DNA from: Bryopsis sp. KO-2023
Taxonomy: Eukaryota; Chlorophyta; Ulvophyceae; Bryopsidales; Bryopsidaceae
DNA length: 64,000 nt
Reading direction: 5' to 3'
Assembly (NCBI GenBank): GCA_030272585.1
Contig: BSYQ01000001.1
Coordinates: 9,997,001-10,061,000 of the forward strand
The notes under the pieces are model-generated. The model had not been told where the DNA came from and did no database searches. It saw only the letters and a program-made list of their open reading frames with translations. Made by a program: the position numbers and the translations under genes. The first letter of the stretch is position 1. Every line of letters starts with the position of its first letter. This document shows, in pieces, positions 1 through 11,696 of the stretch.

Positions 1-20
1 TCCCATTATCAGGAAAACCC

Positions 21-2566
21 CTATAAAGACATTTCCGACAGACCGATTTCTGACAGTTCGGCCACAGCATCTTCCTCTTTCTTTTGGGCCTCGATTGCAG
101 CTAGTTTTCTTTCTTGGCGTTCTCTAGCCACATCAGCTTGATTACGAGCTGCTGGTTGTGGATAGTCCCTGCCACTTGCTTCGATCCTTCGCTCAATCTC
201 CTCAAGCCAGGTATAGAATTTCTCCAGAGTCAATTTCCGGTCTCTGTTGAGCTCCATACGGATGTCTGTGAATTCTGCTAGCCAATTGCCCAGGAGTCTG
301 AACGCGTGGCCCTGCAATAGATGGTCGAAAGAAAATCCAAAATTATCACAGCTGCGAAACTCGAGCCAACTTAAAAAAAAAGGAAACAACACTCTTTTAC
401 GAAGCGAGTTCAATATCTTTTGGATCAACTGAAAAGCAAATGGTTGCTCATTCACCGATGGTGGAATATCTACTGAAGTCTGGTTCTTTGCTTTCTGTTT
501 TGGGGGTGCTGGCCATTCTGAACGCTGCACACATAATAATAACTCCTGTGGCTTGCCTGATCAAATCTAAAATGCATATATTTAAGTGCGGACATCTCCC
601 AATAGGATCCACTTCAATATACCCAACTGAGTGAGGACCAAATTCCTGCCTGCGTGCACTCACTTTTACGAACCCCAAGTTGACTGGGTATGCAGTCACG
701 AGCTCCAAGTATTCCCTGAACAATCGACATTCATCCATATACGTTTTTTCGCCACCCTCTTCCAAACGCCCCTGCGAAAACAATGCTGGATCTTCTAGCA
801 AGGAAACAGCGGACATCACTCCGTCGGCCCCGGTGTACTCCATGCATGCATGCACATCTTTCAAGTCTCGGATGTTTCCATTTGCCAGTACGGGGATCGA
901 CAGAGCTTCTTTTACAGCCTGGTGGCAAAAAACAAAAAAAAAGCCGAAAAAGTTAAAAAGAAGCCCAAGAAATTAACTTGAAATCGATCATAGAACCCGA
1001 CCATAGAACTGTCACAAATGCTCCAAGAATCATTTTCGATAAAAACATGCAATTGCAATTACTTAAAAAAAAACGCTGGAAATTGAAATCAGTGTTTTGT
1101 GGGCATTTTGCTTGCAATTGCAATCAGATGTTTTCATCGAAAATTATTCTCGGAGCTAAAAAAAAACTGCTGGAAATTGAACCAGTGTTCTGCGGGCGTC
1201 TTGCTTGCCCCCCCCCTCCAAAACAATTACCTTAATGACATCCCAGTCGGCACGAGACGTAACAGAATCTTTCTTATCACGTGTTCTTGCATGGACACCC
1301 AACATAGAGCATTGCGCACGCTCCAGCATCCGGGCATATTCTAGCGTCGGCTCCAACTCCTCAAACATTCGAATTTTACATGTCACAGGGATCGAGACGC
1401 CCTGCACAACACAGCCAAAAATAAAGATACTCTTCCATATCAGAAAAAGCTGAGGCTAAAAAAGAGACCAGCACTGAACCCAACTTTTTGGTGGACAATT
1501 GCCACTCTTGATCTGCAGACAATTTTCTTTCTGTGGGCTCACAATATCGATGGAATTGCCTCATGTACACTGTGGAATATTTACAATTTCTTTTAGAGTT
1601 TATTCCATTTCTCGACAGGGATTTGTCCCCCCCCCAAAAAAAAACACTCACCGCAACGAGTGTTTTCACTAGGTTCTCGATCAGGGGTAAATCGTCCATC
1701 AAATAGGCACCGTATCGACCCCTTTTTGCAATTCTCTGGGGACAGCCGAGGTTCAAATCGATTCCATCGCAATAAGGCTCCACGATCTTGGCGGCCCCCA
1801 GCAGAATTTCCGGATCATTTGCGCAGAATTGAACCAGCAAGGGTCGGTCCTCGGGGCACGTCGTGAAATTTTCCACTCTACCCACTTGTGCAACATCCAA
1901 TATCAGAAAACCATGCATGTGACATAGGCACCACTGTGATTTGTTTTTTTAGGAGGAAAAAAAATACAGTAGGAATTACAGCTCCATCAGATTCGATGTT
2001 GGAAAAGTAAAAATGAAAATCAAGCTCGGACAGGAATGCAGGTTGGAAATAGAAAATGAACTCGTTTGCAGGATCGCTGATGTTATTACCTGTATTTTTC
2101 AGTTTCGTAAAATAGCCTGGCGTGTTGCATTGGTGTGTAAGCACCGGTCGCCCCATATCGGCGACACAGCATGCGAAAAGGCAATTCAGACTGTACAAAC
2201 CAAAACGAAAGGAATATTTGAAAAGCATTCTCTCTACATATGTAAAAATCAAAATCAAAATCTAATCTAGGGTTGCCATGCCAACCATTCCACAATCTTT
2301 TTTTAAAAATGCATGAGTTTCTTCAAAAATTAGGTGCATGTCGACTCAAGACTTACTGCATCCACCATGGGTGCAACCCAGAGTTTAGGAGACCCCATCC
2401 GTGTGAAAAACTCCCACGCGCGGTCGGTATGCTCCCTTGAGTGCAAGGGAGGGGCATGAGTGCGGTTCAAAGTCATCCTGCAAGCTGTGCGCGCAAAGAC
2501 GGTGGGCCTCATTACCCGACGGAATGAACTGCACCTTTCCACCGCCACCATTTGTACGACCCGCAT
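21..2566 (-). CDS. tRNA-dihydrouridine synthase, Dus1-like, 6 exons
   Basis: Flavin enzyme that reduces uridine to dihydrouridine in the D-loop of tRNA. Exons on the minus strand: 2566-2357, 2190-2090, 1877-1652, 1401-1231, 918-664, 311-21. All junctions are GT/AG, the frame is continuous, and the product is 417 aa, a normal size for eukaryotic Dus1. Visible motifs are the N-terminal barrel start VAPMVDASELPFR (residues about 63-76), the catalytic cysteine in LNLGCPQRIAKRG (C149), the lysine of TCKIR (K188), H216 in VHARTRD, and ANGNIRD in exon 5. VHARTR replaces the more usual VHGRTR. Exon 6 holds the helical C-terminal domain and ends in a charged, probably coiled-coil tail. The Met-rich, Arg-rich first 35 residues, with no acidic run, could be an organelle-targeting peptide; this is inference. 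The gene is head-to-head with the repeat-protein gene at 3293. Confidence 0.92.
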
Positions 2567-3292
2567 TGCTCGAATTCAAATTTGAAAATTTTGCACCATT
2601 TTGCAGAAGAGTGCTGTTCGTTTGCTTTTTGAGATAAATCGTGATTCGACAGATCTGGCAACTGTTTGGGCTTCTCAAGAAAACTGTAGAAAACGCTCGG
2701 AGAGTGTTGTGGTGAAACGCCCAGATTTTATCCACATGTGCAGCCGTTTATCTTGATCTGAGTTCGGTGCCTTTGGCCCGAAAAAGGTCGAAGCGAATCG
2801 CACAACGGATCCTTCCACTGAATGACAAAATACACTGCTGTGATGGGTGTCGTTCAAATTGACAGGTCGAGCACACGTCGGCCCCTCAAGCGACAGCCCT
2901 ATTTTTCTACAACCAGCCCTGGGCATTCTACCACCCGCAAGCCTTCGTTCTTCCCACGCTTTGCTGGTCGTCCAAGAACGCCTCCGCCATGAGCTCCAGG
3001 TACCGCACCCTACTCCCTACCCCCTCTTGTTATTCGTGCGATCATTTTCGCAGAGTTTGCGCCACGGTGTTTTTCTTGCCGAGGGTGCCGTGATCGGGTT
3101 GAAAGCTTCTGACAGCCAACAGGAGGCCGCAGCCGGGTTTCCAGGTGGCGAACGGACCGATCGAAAGATCTATCGAAAAGAGATTCTGACGAGAAATCGT
3201 CAAGATTGCAGATCTTTTAGGGAGACCACGCTCCGGATTCGAAACTGGAAACTAAGGGCGTTTGTTTTTTTTCTCGAAGGGGATTGATCCGC
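2567..3292. other. Divergent intergenic region (shared promoter interval)
   Basis: 726 bases separate the start codons of the Dus gene (-) and the repeat-protein gene (+). It must contain both 5' leaders and probably a shared promoter. I see no convincing TATA box, tRNA gene or third ORF. Confidence 0.6.
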
Positions 3293-4718
3293 ATGAACAT
3301 GTACAATCGATCGGCGCTGCTCCGCGCTCCATTCTCTCGGCCCATCGTGCCGCGAGTGGCACGCATCCACTGCGCTGCAGAAAAGTCGGTATCTGAAACG
3401 CAACTCCAAAACGCTCAAGATGATGGCGTGCGGTGTGTCGTGAATGAGGAAGGTCATTTGGTCTGCGAGCGCTTGGATCCTGGCGATTATGTCGTGCGAT
3501 CAGCCGATGTGGTGAGGAAAAAGGATTCGAATGTTGGATTTTGAAAATTTTACTTATGGAATTTCGTTGAATGTGTTGATTATTTACTTTTGGATCTGCA
3601 GTCTGTTCAGAACTTGTAATGCCAGCTTCGATTGCAAATTTCCTTGGCTGTTTTGCATGGAAGAAAGTATCGACAATCCTCCAGTCTGTTTTCAGACAGT
3701 CACTGAAATTTTTTGGCATGGTCGAAATTAAGAAATATTTTTCCTAACATCAGGACAGAGGGAACGGGGTGGGGGAAAAGGGAGTGGCAGTCTTACCAGT
3801 GCAATGGTTTATTCGTTGCAGGTGAGCGAAGAAGTCGAAGGGTCCCAGACGTTCTGTTACATCACAGACGACGGCCAGCTCATGTGTGAGGGGCTGCAAT
3901 CTGGGGAGTACACCATCGAAAAAGCTACGGACGATGATATCGAATCGATGCTGGCTCATGTAGAGGCTCTGTCAAAAGAGACGCCTGCGGTAGGAGAACA
4001 AGCCCCTGCAGCTGCAGCTGTGGAAGAAAAAGCAGAAACCCTTACAGAAGTCCCTGTGTCTGACAACGGGGAGGGGGAAGATGGAGTGAGGTGCTTCGTT
4101 ACTGAGGAAGGCCACATGGTGTGCGAGAGGCTGCCACCTGGGGACTACAAAGTGAAAAGTGCCCCAACTGCAGATGGCGCCGCCACGAAGGACTCCGAGG
4201 AGGTGGTCGGTAGCGAAACGTTCTGTTACATCACGGACGATGGGCAGCTCCTGTGCGAAGGGCTGCAATCTGGGGAGTACACCATCGAGGAAGCTTCCGA
4301 TGAAGATATCGAATCGATGCTTGCTCATGTGGAGTCTCTGGCGAAAGACAAGCCTGCCGTGACAGCAGAAGTCCCTGCAGCTGTGGAGGAAAAAGTGGAA
4401 ACCGTTGCAGAGGAAGTCCCTGAGTCTGACAATGGGGAGGGGGAAGACGGAGTGAGGTGCTTCGTTACTGAGGAAGGCCACATGGTGTGCGAGAGGCTGC
4501 CACCAGGGGACTACAAAGTGAAAACCGCCCCAAATGATGATGGGACCGTTTCGAAAACGTCTGAGGAGGTGGTCGGCGAGGGCACGTTTTGCTACATTAC
4601 AGATGATGGTCAACTGATTTGTGAAGGATTGCCGGAAGGAAATTATTCCATCGAAGAAGCTGGAGAAGAAGATATGGAAGCGATGTTGAAACATATGAAA
4701 AGCCTGGACAGTGCATGA
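3293..4718 (+). CDS. Six-copy cysteine-pair repeat protein, function unknown
   Basis: Two exons, 3293-3511 and 3822-4718, joined at a phase-0 GT/AG intron; 371 aa. The start is the first ATG in frame (a second follows two codons later). The first ~30 residues are rich in Arg, Ser and Ala without acids, like a plastid or mitochondrial transit peptide (inference). The rest is three tandem units beginning near residues 44, 160 and 282. Each unit has two related halves: DGVRCxVxEEGHxVCERL and TFCYITDDGQLxCEGL, each followed by GxYxI/V. The six halves share C-x9-C plus E-[RG]-L-x2-G-x-Y. After each second half comes an acidic helix (DIESMLAHVE type), and E/P/A-rich linkers separate units. The intron lies between the halves of unit 1; units 2 and 3 lack it. 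I recognise no family. Redox or metal binding through the paired cysteines is possible but unsupported. Confidence 0.85.
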
Positions 4719-6233
4719 GGAGAGAGATTTTTAGAGATTTTTTTTTTTTCCCTGGTTGTGGGCAGCTGTGGTGGTTTTGATTTGGTATTATTTATTCTTA
4801 TGATGTTTTGGATCCCGCCATTTTGGTGAGGCTTTTGATACGAGGTTGGCGAGGTTGCCCCTTTTTTCCCCTTTTTTTTTTTCGAGGGCCCTCGGCAGTT
4901 TGTTTGGTGCATCGTAGCAAAATATAACTGCAGATGGCATTTGTGAAGATAATTGTATCTCTATAGTTTTTTGTTGGAAGGAGTTGATTAGCTATTTTTG
5001 ATGGGTTTTGGATTGAGATGTACCGAAGGTTGGGTTGGGTCGATGGTTTTGGGAATCCCATCATTTTTGAGTGTATCTCGCCAGCCGGTATGTTTTTCTC
5101 CCTGATGAGGAAGTTGATGATTTTTGGCTGGCTAGGATACCTGAGAAGAAACTGAGACAAACTAGTTGGATTCCAAGCAAGGGGATCGTGTAGAAAAATC
5201 TGGGCTGTGGAGTCGGTTGCTTGCTGTGTAAATATTGGATGCTCTGCTTGGTGTTGTGACTGAGATATATATAAAAGGTGGTATCAAATCACCTTGTGTG
5301 TCCTTCCACTTTTTAATTTGCTAATTCAATTTGGACAGGATAGCCCCCAATGAACAATGCTTGTTTGAAGTTGCATTCGGTTCGGAGATTGGCGTATTTC
5401 TGGTGATCAAGTCGGCTGCTGGGCGCTGCACAGTTCTTTTCCACACTCTCTTCATAGTTGATGAAATTGCTTCATGTGGTTTGCAATGGTTTGATCCAGA
5501 AAGCTGGGACCAGATGCTCTCCACCATATATCACCCTTTTTCAAAAAAAAAGAAAAGAAAAGAGTCTGGATTTGTTCGCTTGGTGGCAGCGTACATCAAG
5601 TCGGCAGTCTTGCATATCCAAACTCCCCTCAAAAGGCCAACTGTGGTTTAGGGGTGCTACAGCACTTCAATCACGACAATACATACTTCTAGAATTCATT
5701 TTAACGTTGCCATACAACAAAATGAAATTACATAATTAAATCTCAACGCCCTCAGATGGACATTGCTGTTCAGTTTGAAGCAGAGACCTGTGCTCTCAAC
5801 AACCAAACGAACGAACAAATGGACTAACCTAAAAAAAGTAGATAAAATCAGCTCTGCTCTGCACCTCCAGTCACAAAGCTCCCAAAAAATAAATTCTAGG
5901 AAAAAAAAAAAAGCACTTCCGGCTTCATTACCAATTATGCTTTCACATTCCTGCCACCAGCAGCGGAACGCAAAAAAGCAAACCAACCCGACCCTACTCA
6001 TATAGAAAACATCCACCCTGCAATAATAACCCCTCACATACTCCAAAGATTGCCCCTGCAAATGTCTTTTTTAAGGTGCAAAATGCCAAGACACCTCGCT
6101 TTCCCTTTTTTCTTTTCGCATTTTTTTTTTCGTTAACTTGAACTCACTCAAATCAAACATATCCATGCAAGTAAATTGCACTCGAAGAATCCCCCCCCCA
6201 AAAAAAGAAAAAAGAGCAAAACAAATATACAAA
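4719..6233. other. Convergent intergenic region
   Basis: About 1.5 kb between the 3' ends of the repeat-protein gene and the ABCG gene, with long T and A runs expected of 3' UTRs. A TATA-like string, TATATATAAAAGG, lies near 5266-5280 on the + strand, but no convincing coding or structural RNA gene follows it. Short ORFs here have no recognisable content. Confidence 0.5.
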
Positions 6234-9200
6234 TCAATTCCGCGTTCTGTGTTTCAGAACTAAATACACCAAGAGGCGGAAAAAAACAAGCAACAGAAAT
6301 AACGCCCCCAGATCAACCCAAATCGGCGCATCCACATCCACCACAAAACTCAACGCTGACTTCAGATCAGTCACTGGCTTGCATTCGATCTCACCGAATT
6401 CGTTTGCCTCCCTCGCCCCCAAGCCCCCACAATTGAAAAATTTCCGTCCGCTGTACTCCAGCTTCATGGCGATATTAAAGCTGTAGAAATTCAAGTTGAT
6501 GTATTTCAACCAGGCCACGAACGGAGGCATGGACCTTATGTAAAAACCCCCTGTCATGAACGTCGTTATGAACACTATGGTTGCACACGTCAAGGCTTCT
6601 TTCTGAGACATGAATATCGCCCCGATCAGCATCCCTATGGCTTGAGCGACGAACATCCCCAGCAACATGGAGAACCAATGCCACAGAAAAGCAGCAGCCG
6701 TCGCTCGCAGGCCCCCTCCCCAATACATCAGTGCAATGAATATGGATGGAAAACAGCACTCCAGCGGCAAATCCGATATGGACGTCGCCAGGTAGAAAGC
6801 TGAGAGTTGATACATCCCGCTGACTCGCTCCTTGATGGTCAATTGATAGATGGGAGGGAGGGAGTTAATGGCTACATACCCCGATTTAACTTGAACATAC
6901 AGGACTTCGAAAAACAGCAGTCCAGAAACGTTCAAGGCACCTAGAACTGTATCATCTCCGCCGCTCTGCCACCACAGCAACCCTACATCCAAAAAACAAA
7001 ATAACAAAAACCTCTTTCTTGCTTTTGGACATGGCTGAGACATTGTGTGTGGTTGCAACAGGGCGGATTGGCCCTTCACTGCATGTAATTTCTGTTTCTG
7101 TTTCTGCTTCTTTCTTTTTATTTGACACATATTCAATTTTCCATCAACCTTGTTGTGCGGTTCACAGCAACCAAGGGGGAAGTGCGTGAAAAAAAGAAAA
7201 AAAGGAAGCTGCCGATTGTTTCTTCGTGATAGCACTTCCAAGTTTGCACACAAATCCACACAGCCATGCAAAACGTTTTCGAATCTGTCCTTGAGAAAGC
7301 TTTTGGGGAAAACAGGTGCAAAGATTTACCTACGATGCCCCCCGGGGCTGCAGTGTTAAGAAACCTCAGAAAGCCCAAGGATTCGAAACGCCTCGTCTTG
7401 ATCGCCCTTCCTGTCAATAATCTGACCTGCTCCAAATATCCAGCACCAATTCGACGACCCCGAGTTTTGGCTGGATCTTGGGATAACATTTTCCCATTGA
7501 CACCCAGTTCAGGGAGGCGCTGATCCAGCTTCTTCAGTGTCCACACTGAGTTTTTTAATTGCACAGTATTTGACTGTTCAAGGTCGGCTTTGGATGATAT
7601 TCCTTTAATCTTTCCACTGAAAGGCTGGAATGCCTCCGTCAATTGCTGCATCATCTCGGTGCGCGACCTTCAAAAAAGAGTGGAGAACCAGTTGTTCCAA
7701 GAAAAAAAATGTAGCTCCTCTTTTGTTTGTTGGTGTTTTCTTTTATAATTGCAAACAATTTGGGTCATTATTCACTTGTTTACTTTGATATATCTGCATT
7801 TATCTTCTTTTAATTATTATTATTATTGTTTTTGTTTTTTTCGTTTTTTTTGGGGGGGGGAGGGGAAAGTAGATCGAGAAAAGAAAGATGAACATCAAAG
7901 AAGAGTGAAAATGAAAGGTAAAATTATGGAACAGAAATCGAAAAAAAAAAAAAAAAATTGACCAAACTAAAAACTGACTCACCTTGCAATCCCGACACCG
8001 CAAGAATTCCCATTTGCGAGATCCACAATGAAATCAGCGATATTCATTCCGACAGGAACGCTGTAGCCCACGCTGTTGAACCAGTGCATGGCCAAATCAG
8101 CTCTTCCGTAATACATCGTGCGTCCTTGGCTCAACAGCATCAGAGTGTCCAGTTGCTGGTACAATCGACTGGCGGGCTGGTGAATCGTAGCTATGACTGA
8201 CCGGCCACCCTGTGCAAGCGCCCTGAGCATCGTCACAAGCTGCATGGCCTTTGTCGAATCCAGTCCGCTGAAATCAACAGAAATCGATCACTACTAAGAT
8301 AAAGAAATAGAACAAAAAAATACATGAATGCTTGAGAAAAAACAATCTCTGAGTCATGCTGGAATAAGCATACCTGGTGGGTTCGTCCAAAATGAGGCAG
8401 GATGGATTTGTAACTAGCTCGTGTCCGACGGCCACCCGTTTTCTTTCGCCTCCAGAAACACCCTTGATATCTTCATTTCCAATGAGCGTATCTCTACATT
8501 TGTTCAGCCCCAGTGCGGCGATCACATCTTCAACCCTCCTTTCCTTCTCAATCCTGAAAAATCAATTAAAATTCAAAATTAATTAAATATTTAATTCCTT
8601 TATTTTTACATCATTTAAGGCGGCCAGCGTTGATCCCAAAAGAAAAAAAACAGTCCAAGAAGAAAGAAACAACTCAACTCAACTCAACTCAGTTTTCGAG
8701 CGCTCTGCTGAAAACCGACATTCCCTGTGAAATTTGCCGGATGAATTCTATGGATTATTTGCAAGCGAAAAAGAAAATTAAAGGCAAGGGAATAGATACC
8801 TCGACAGATCGTTCGGCAGACGTAAGAAGGCTGCATATCGTATCGTCTCCAGGACAGTCAGGGTTCCATACAGCAGATCGTCTTGAGAAACGAATCCAAT
8901 TTTTCTTCTCGCAGCTTTAGTCATGGGTCGATCGTTCACCGTAATCTCACCCTTCATTTCCATCTTCCTGGAAAATTCAATGCCCCATTCAAAAAAACCT
9001 ACAGAAAAAACCAAGCAAACGAAAAAGCGATTTTACACTGAAGCATCTCAAAACTGATGAGATGGCCAATAAAATTAAAATTAAGAAAAATCCAGAAAAA
9101 TAAGAAAAAAAAATCGATCAATGAAATATGGAAAAATTCTTTCACGTATATCATATTGACAGAATTTTCTTTTATGAAAAAATGTGTTTTTTCCACCTCT

Positions 9201-9853
9201 GAAAGAAGAAAAAGAGTTTGATCAACAATCGACGTCTGGATCGGGGATATCTATATATATTTATGATCAATTTCATATTTTTGGGCCATTCTCACTTGGG
9301 TAGCCTGCAGCCAAGCGCAGACACCAATGTGGTTTTTCCTGATCCAGATGGCCCCATCAGAGCCAGGATCTCTCCAGGCTCAACTTCCCCATTCACATTG
9401 AAAAGAATCTACAGAATGAAAATCAGTCAGGGCCTCCGGTTTGCTCCCCTAGCATTGGGACGAAGCGTGCTGAAATCTCAGTGTAATTTCACACAAGATC
9501 CGCCATTTCTTTCTGGATGGATTCCATGAGGCTATATATATGTGTGTGTGTATATATGTTTTGCCATTAGAACATTTGAAAAAGAAGCACTTTCTGATCG
9601 AGCCTGCCATGCCCATCTCAAGTATGGATATGACATGCGTTTTCATGGCCGACGAGCGGCAGCCCACCTGTTTTTTACCCGCACTCTTTCCTCGCTCTTC
9701 GGTCGAGCTGGCTTTCTCGAACACACGTGACACACGCGATAGAAAAGAACTGTCCAGGTCCAAGTTCTTGGCCCACGTACATATGTCTTTAAACGCGATG
9801 GAGACTCTGTCGGATTCCCTGACGGGCTCGAGGAGCTTGCTTTTGCCTGACAT
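6234..9853 (-). CDS. ABCG (White-Brown) half-transporter, 7 exons
   Basis: ATP-driven membrane exporter with the ABCG order: nucleotide-binding domain first, then membrane domain. Exons on the minus strand: 9853-9668, 9408-9296, 8967-8800, 8553-8374, 8267-7983, 7667-7330, 6982-6234. All joins are GT/AG and in frame, giving 672 aa, typical for a half-size ABCG. The start ATG has an in-frame TAG four codons upstream. Motifs: Walker A GPSGSGKT (81-88), Q-loop VSQDD (126-130), signature VSGGERKR (188-195), Walker B LILDEP (209-214), D-loop SGLDS, H-loop TIHQP (H245). The last exon holds most membrane segments, including the [15 protein letters not shown] region and the helix pair before [10 protein letters not shown], an extracellular loop with Cys, and a final hydrophobic helix before the stop. 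It would act as a homo- or heterodimer. The substrate cannot be told from sequence. Confidence 0.93.
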
Positions 9854-11696
9854 CGAGCGTCTGCAGTTCTATACCACAGAGCACACGGCGATGGAACACC
9901 AAGCACAGCCCACCCTCGTTATAACGGACCTTCGAAACGGCTGCTGAATATATCACCGTTATGGCGGGCTGTCGGTGAGTGGAACTGGGGCAACTGTGAA
10001 TGTAGGTGGAAGTTATTCAGAACTCAGGTGGCGTAGAACGTTGATTTGCTGAATGTGTGGGAATCCAACAGATCTGGGTCAGTCCAAATGTGAAACTTTG
10101 GATTAAATGTGTAGTTTTGACGTGAGGTGTTTCACAAAGTTGGTTCCTGGTCTCATACAGATAGCCAATACATTTATCCTTGCATCCGACTAACATCCAA
10201 TCGACCATGTATGAAAATGGGCACATCAATTCAAGAACACTTGTTGTCTTTTTATATGTAGTACTCATTGGTTCCTCTTTTCTTGAGGTTTTCATGAGGG
10301 AAGCAAAAGAACCAACAAGATTCCCTATTCTAGTTTGCTGTTCGTTTATTATATTTCTTGGCAGATAAGGATACAGAAAAGATATCTGTTCGTTGTCACT
10401 CGATCTGGGGAAACTGATTCAACCTTATGATCCTGCCCTCCATAGACAGTAGGTGCTTCAACAGAAATGTGGCTCGACGATTCAAAAACCATCTTCCGTG
10501 GCTCCGTAAGCCATGTTTTTGTTTGTTTTGTTTTTACAAGGGGGGATAGTTTTCCTTTTACGCTTTCCAAACAGTGCAGGTGGCTCTTTGAACAATCTCA
10601 AAACAAGGAGACCAGTTCTGCCAGAATATACGGAAAGAATCGACAAGACAGGATACCAAGTGTTGCCTTTCCAACAAAAAGGCAAGCAGGCAACCTCTCT
10701 TTTCTAACCCAGAAAAAACGATGAAAGCTCAACACTACGCACGGTCGAGAAAAATGATCGAGAAACCCAGAATGAAATGAACCTGAAATCATCCAAGATG
10801 AAAAGTAATTGCCCATTGTTTCGTTAGATTCCTCCCCGTGAATCTACTCTAGCAACTGAGGTTGTTGAAATAAATATGTCAAAACACTCCCCTGAATCAT
10901 GACACCCCTTTCTCTATGGACGCATCGAAAATTAACCAGAATGAGCCTTGGCCAACAGACACCTGACATGCAATACAGTGAGAATTCCCCCCCCCCCCCT
11001 TTCAATTTCCATACAAATGCTGCCTTACAGTGACAATGTACAGAAAATCTACTCTTCTCCTCTACCATGTGAGGGTGTCCATTGCGAAAAACCCACATCC
11101 AAACAGAAAGGACCATGAATTCTACCTGTCAACATGCTGATGTCTGTTATGAGCTTCAAACAAGACCAACCAAACACACACACACTCAATTCACCATTTC
11201 ACATGAATTCTGGAGCCAGTTCGAAAGGGGAGTTCCTCCTACTCCTCCAAATGGCCCCTGCGACGCCCCCAAGAAAATCGAACGAGCCCGAGGTGTGGCA
11301 GGAGTATTGTTCGCTGGAGGAGCGCGCCGTGCGTTCGACTGGCCTAGGGGGGTGGGGACAATGTTTCTGTTGGAGCAGCCATCAGCGCTCAAATTAGGGA
11401 ATGCATGCCAGTCCGCATCAACCTCACCATCCGCCCCAACAGAAAGTGACATGGCCGAGGGTTCAAGGTGAAGCACTGAAGGAGAGCTTTGCGCTACGGA
11501 AAGGGGCGAGAAAGGAGCACAGAAAAACCGTTAGGGGTTAGGGGTTGGTCTTTTTTGTACATATATCCCCACTGTTTACGGTTTTGCATAAACACCCGGA
11601 GGTGGTCTGCTGCAATCCAGCGGAACAAGAACGCCCTATTCTATTTTTCTTTCTTGTCGACGCGGCAACTGGCGCAGAGCTGGGGAAAGAAGTGAT
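9854..11696. other. Divergent intergenic region between ABCG and Dr1
   Basis: 1.84 kb between two start codons on opposite strands. I see no credible gene; the short ORFs have no family signature. It should contain both promoters and 5' leaders. Confidence 0.5.

Noticed and set aside
11082-11471. 129-codon ORF in the ABCG/Dr1 gap
   Set aside because: Pro/Thr-rich low-information sequence overlapping an equally long frame on the other strand; no domain and no splice context.
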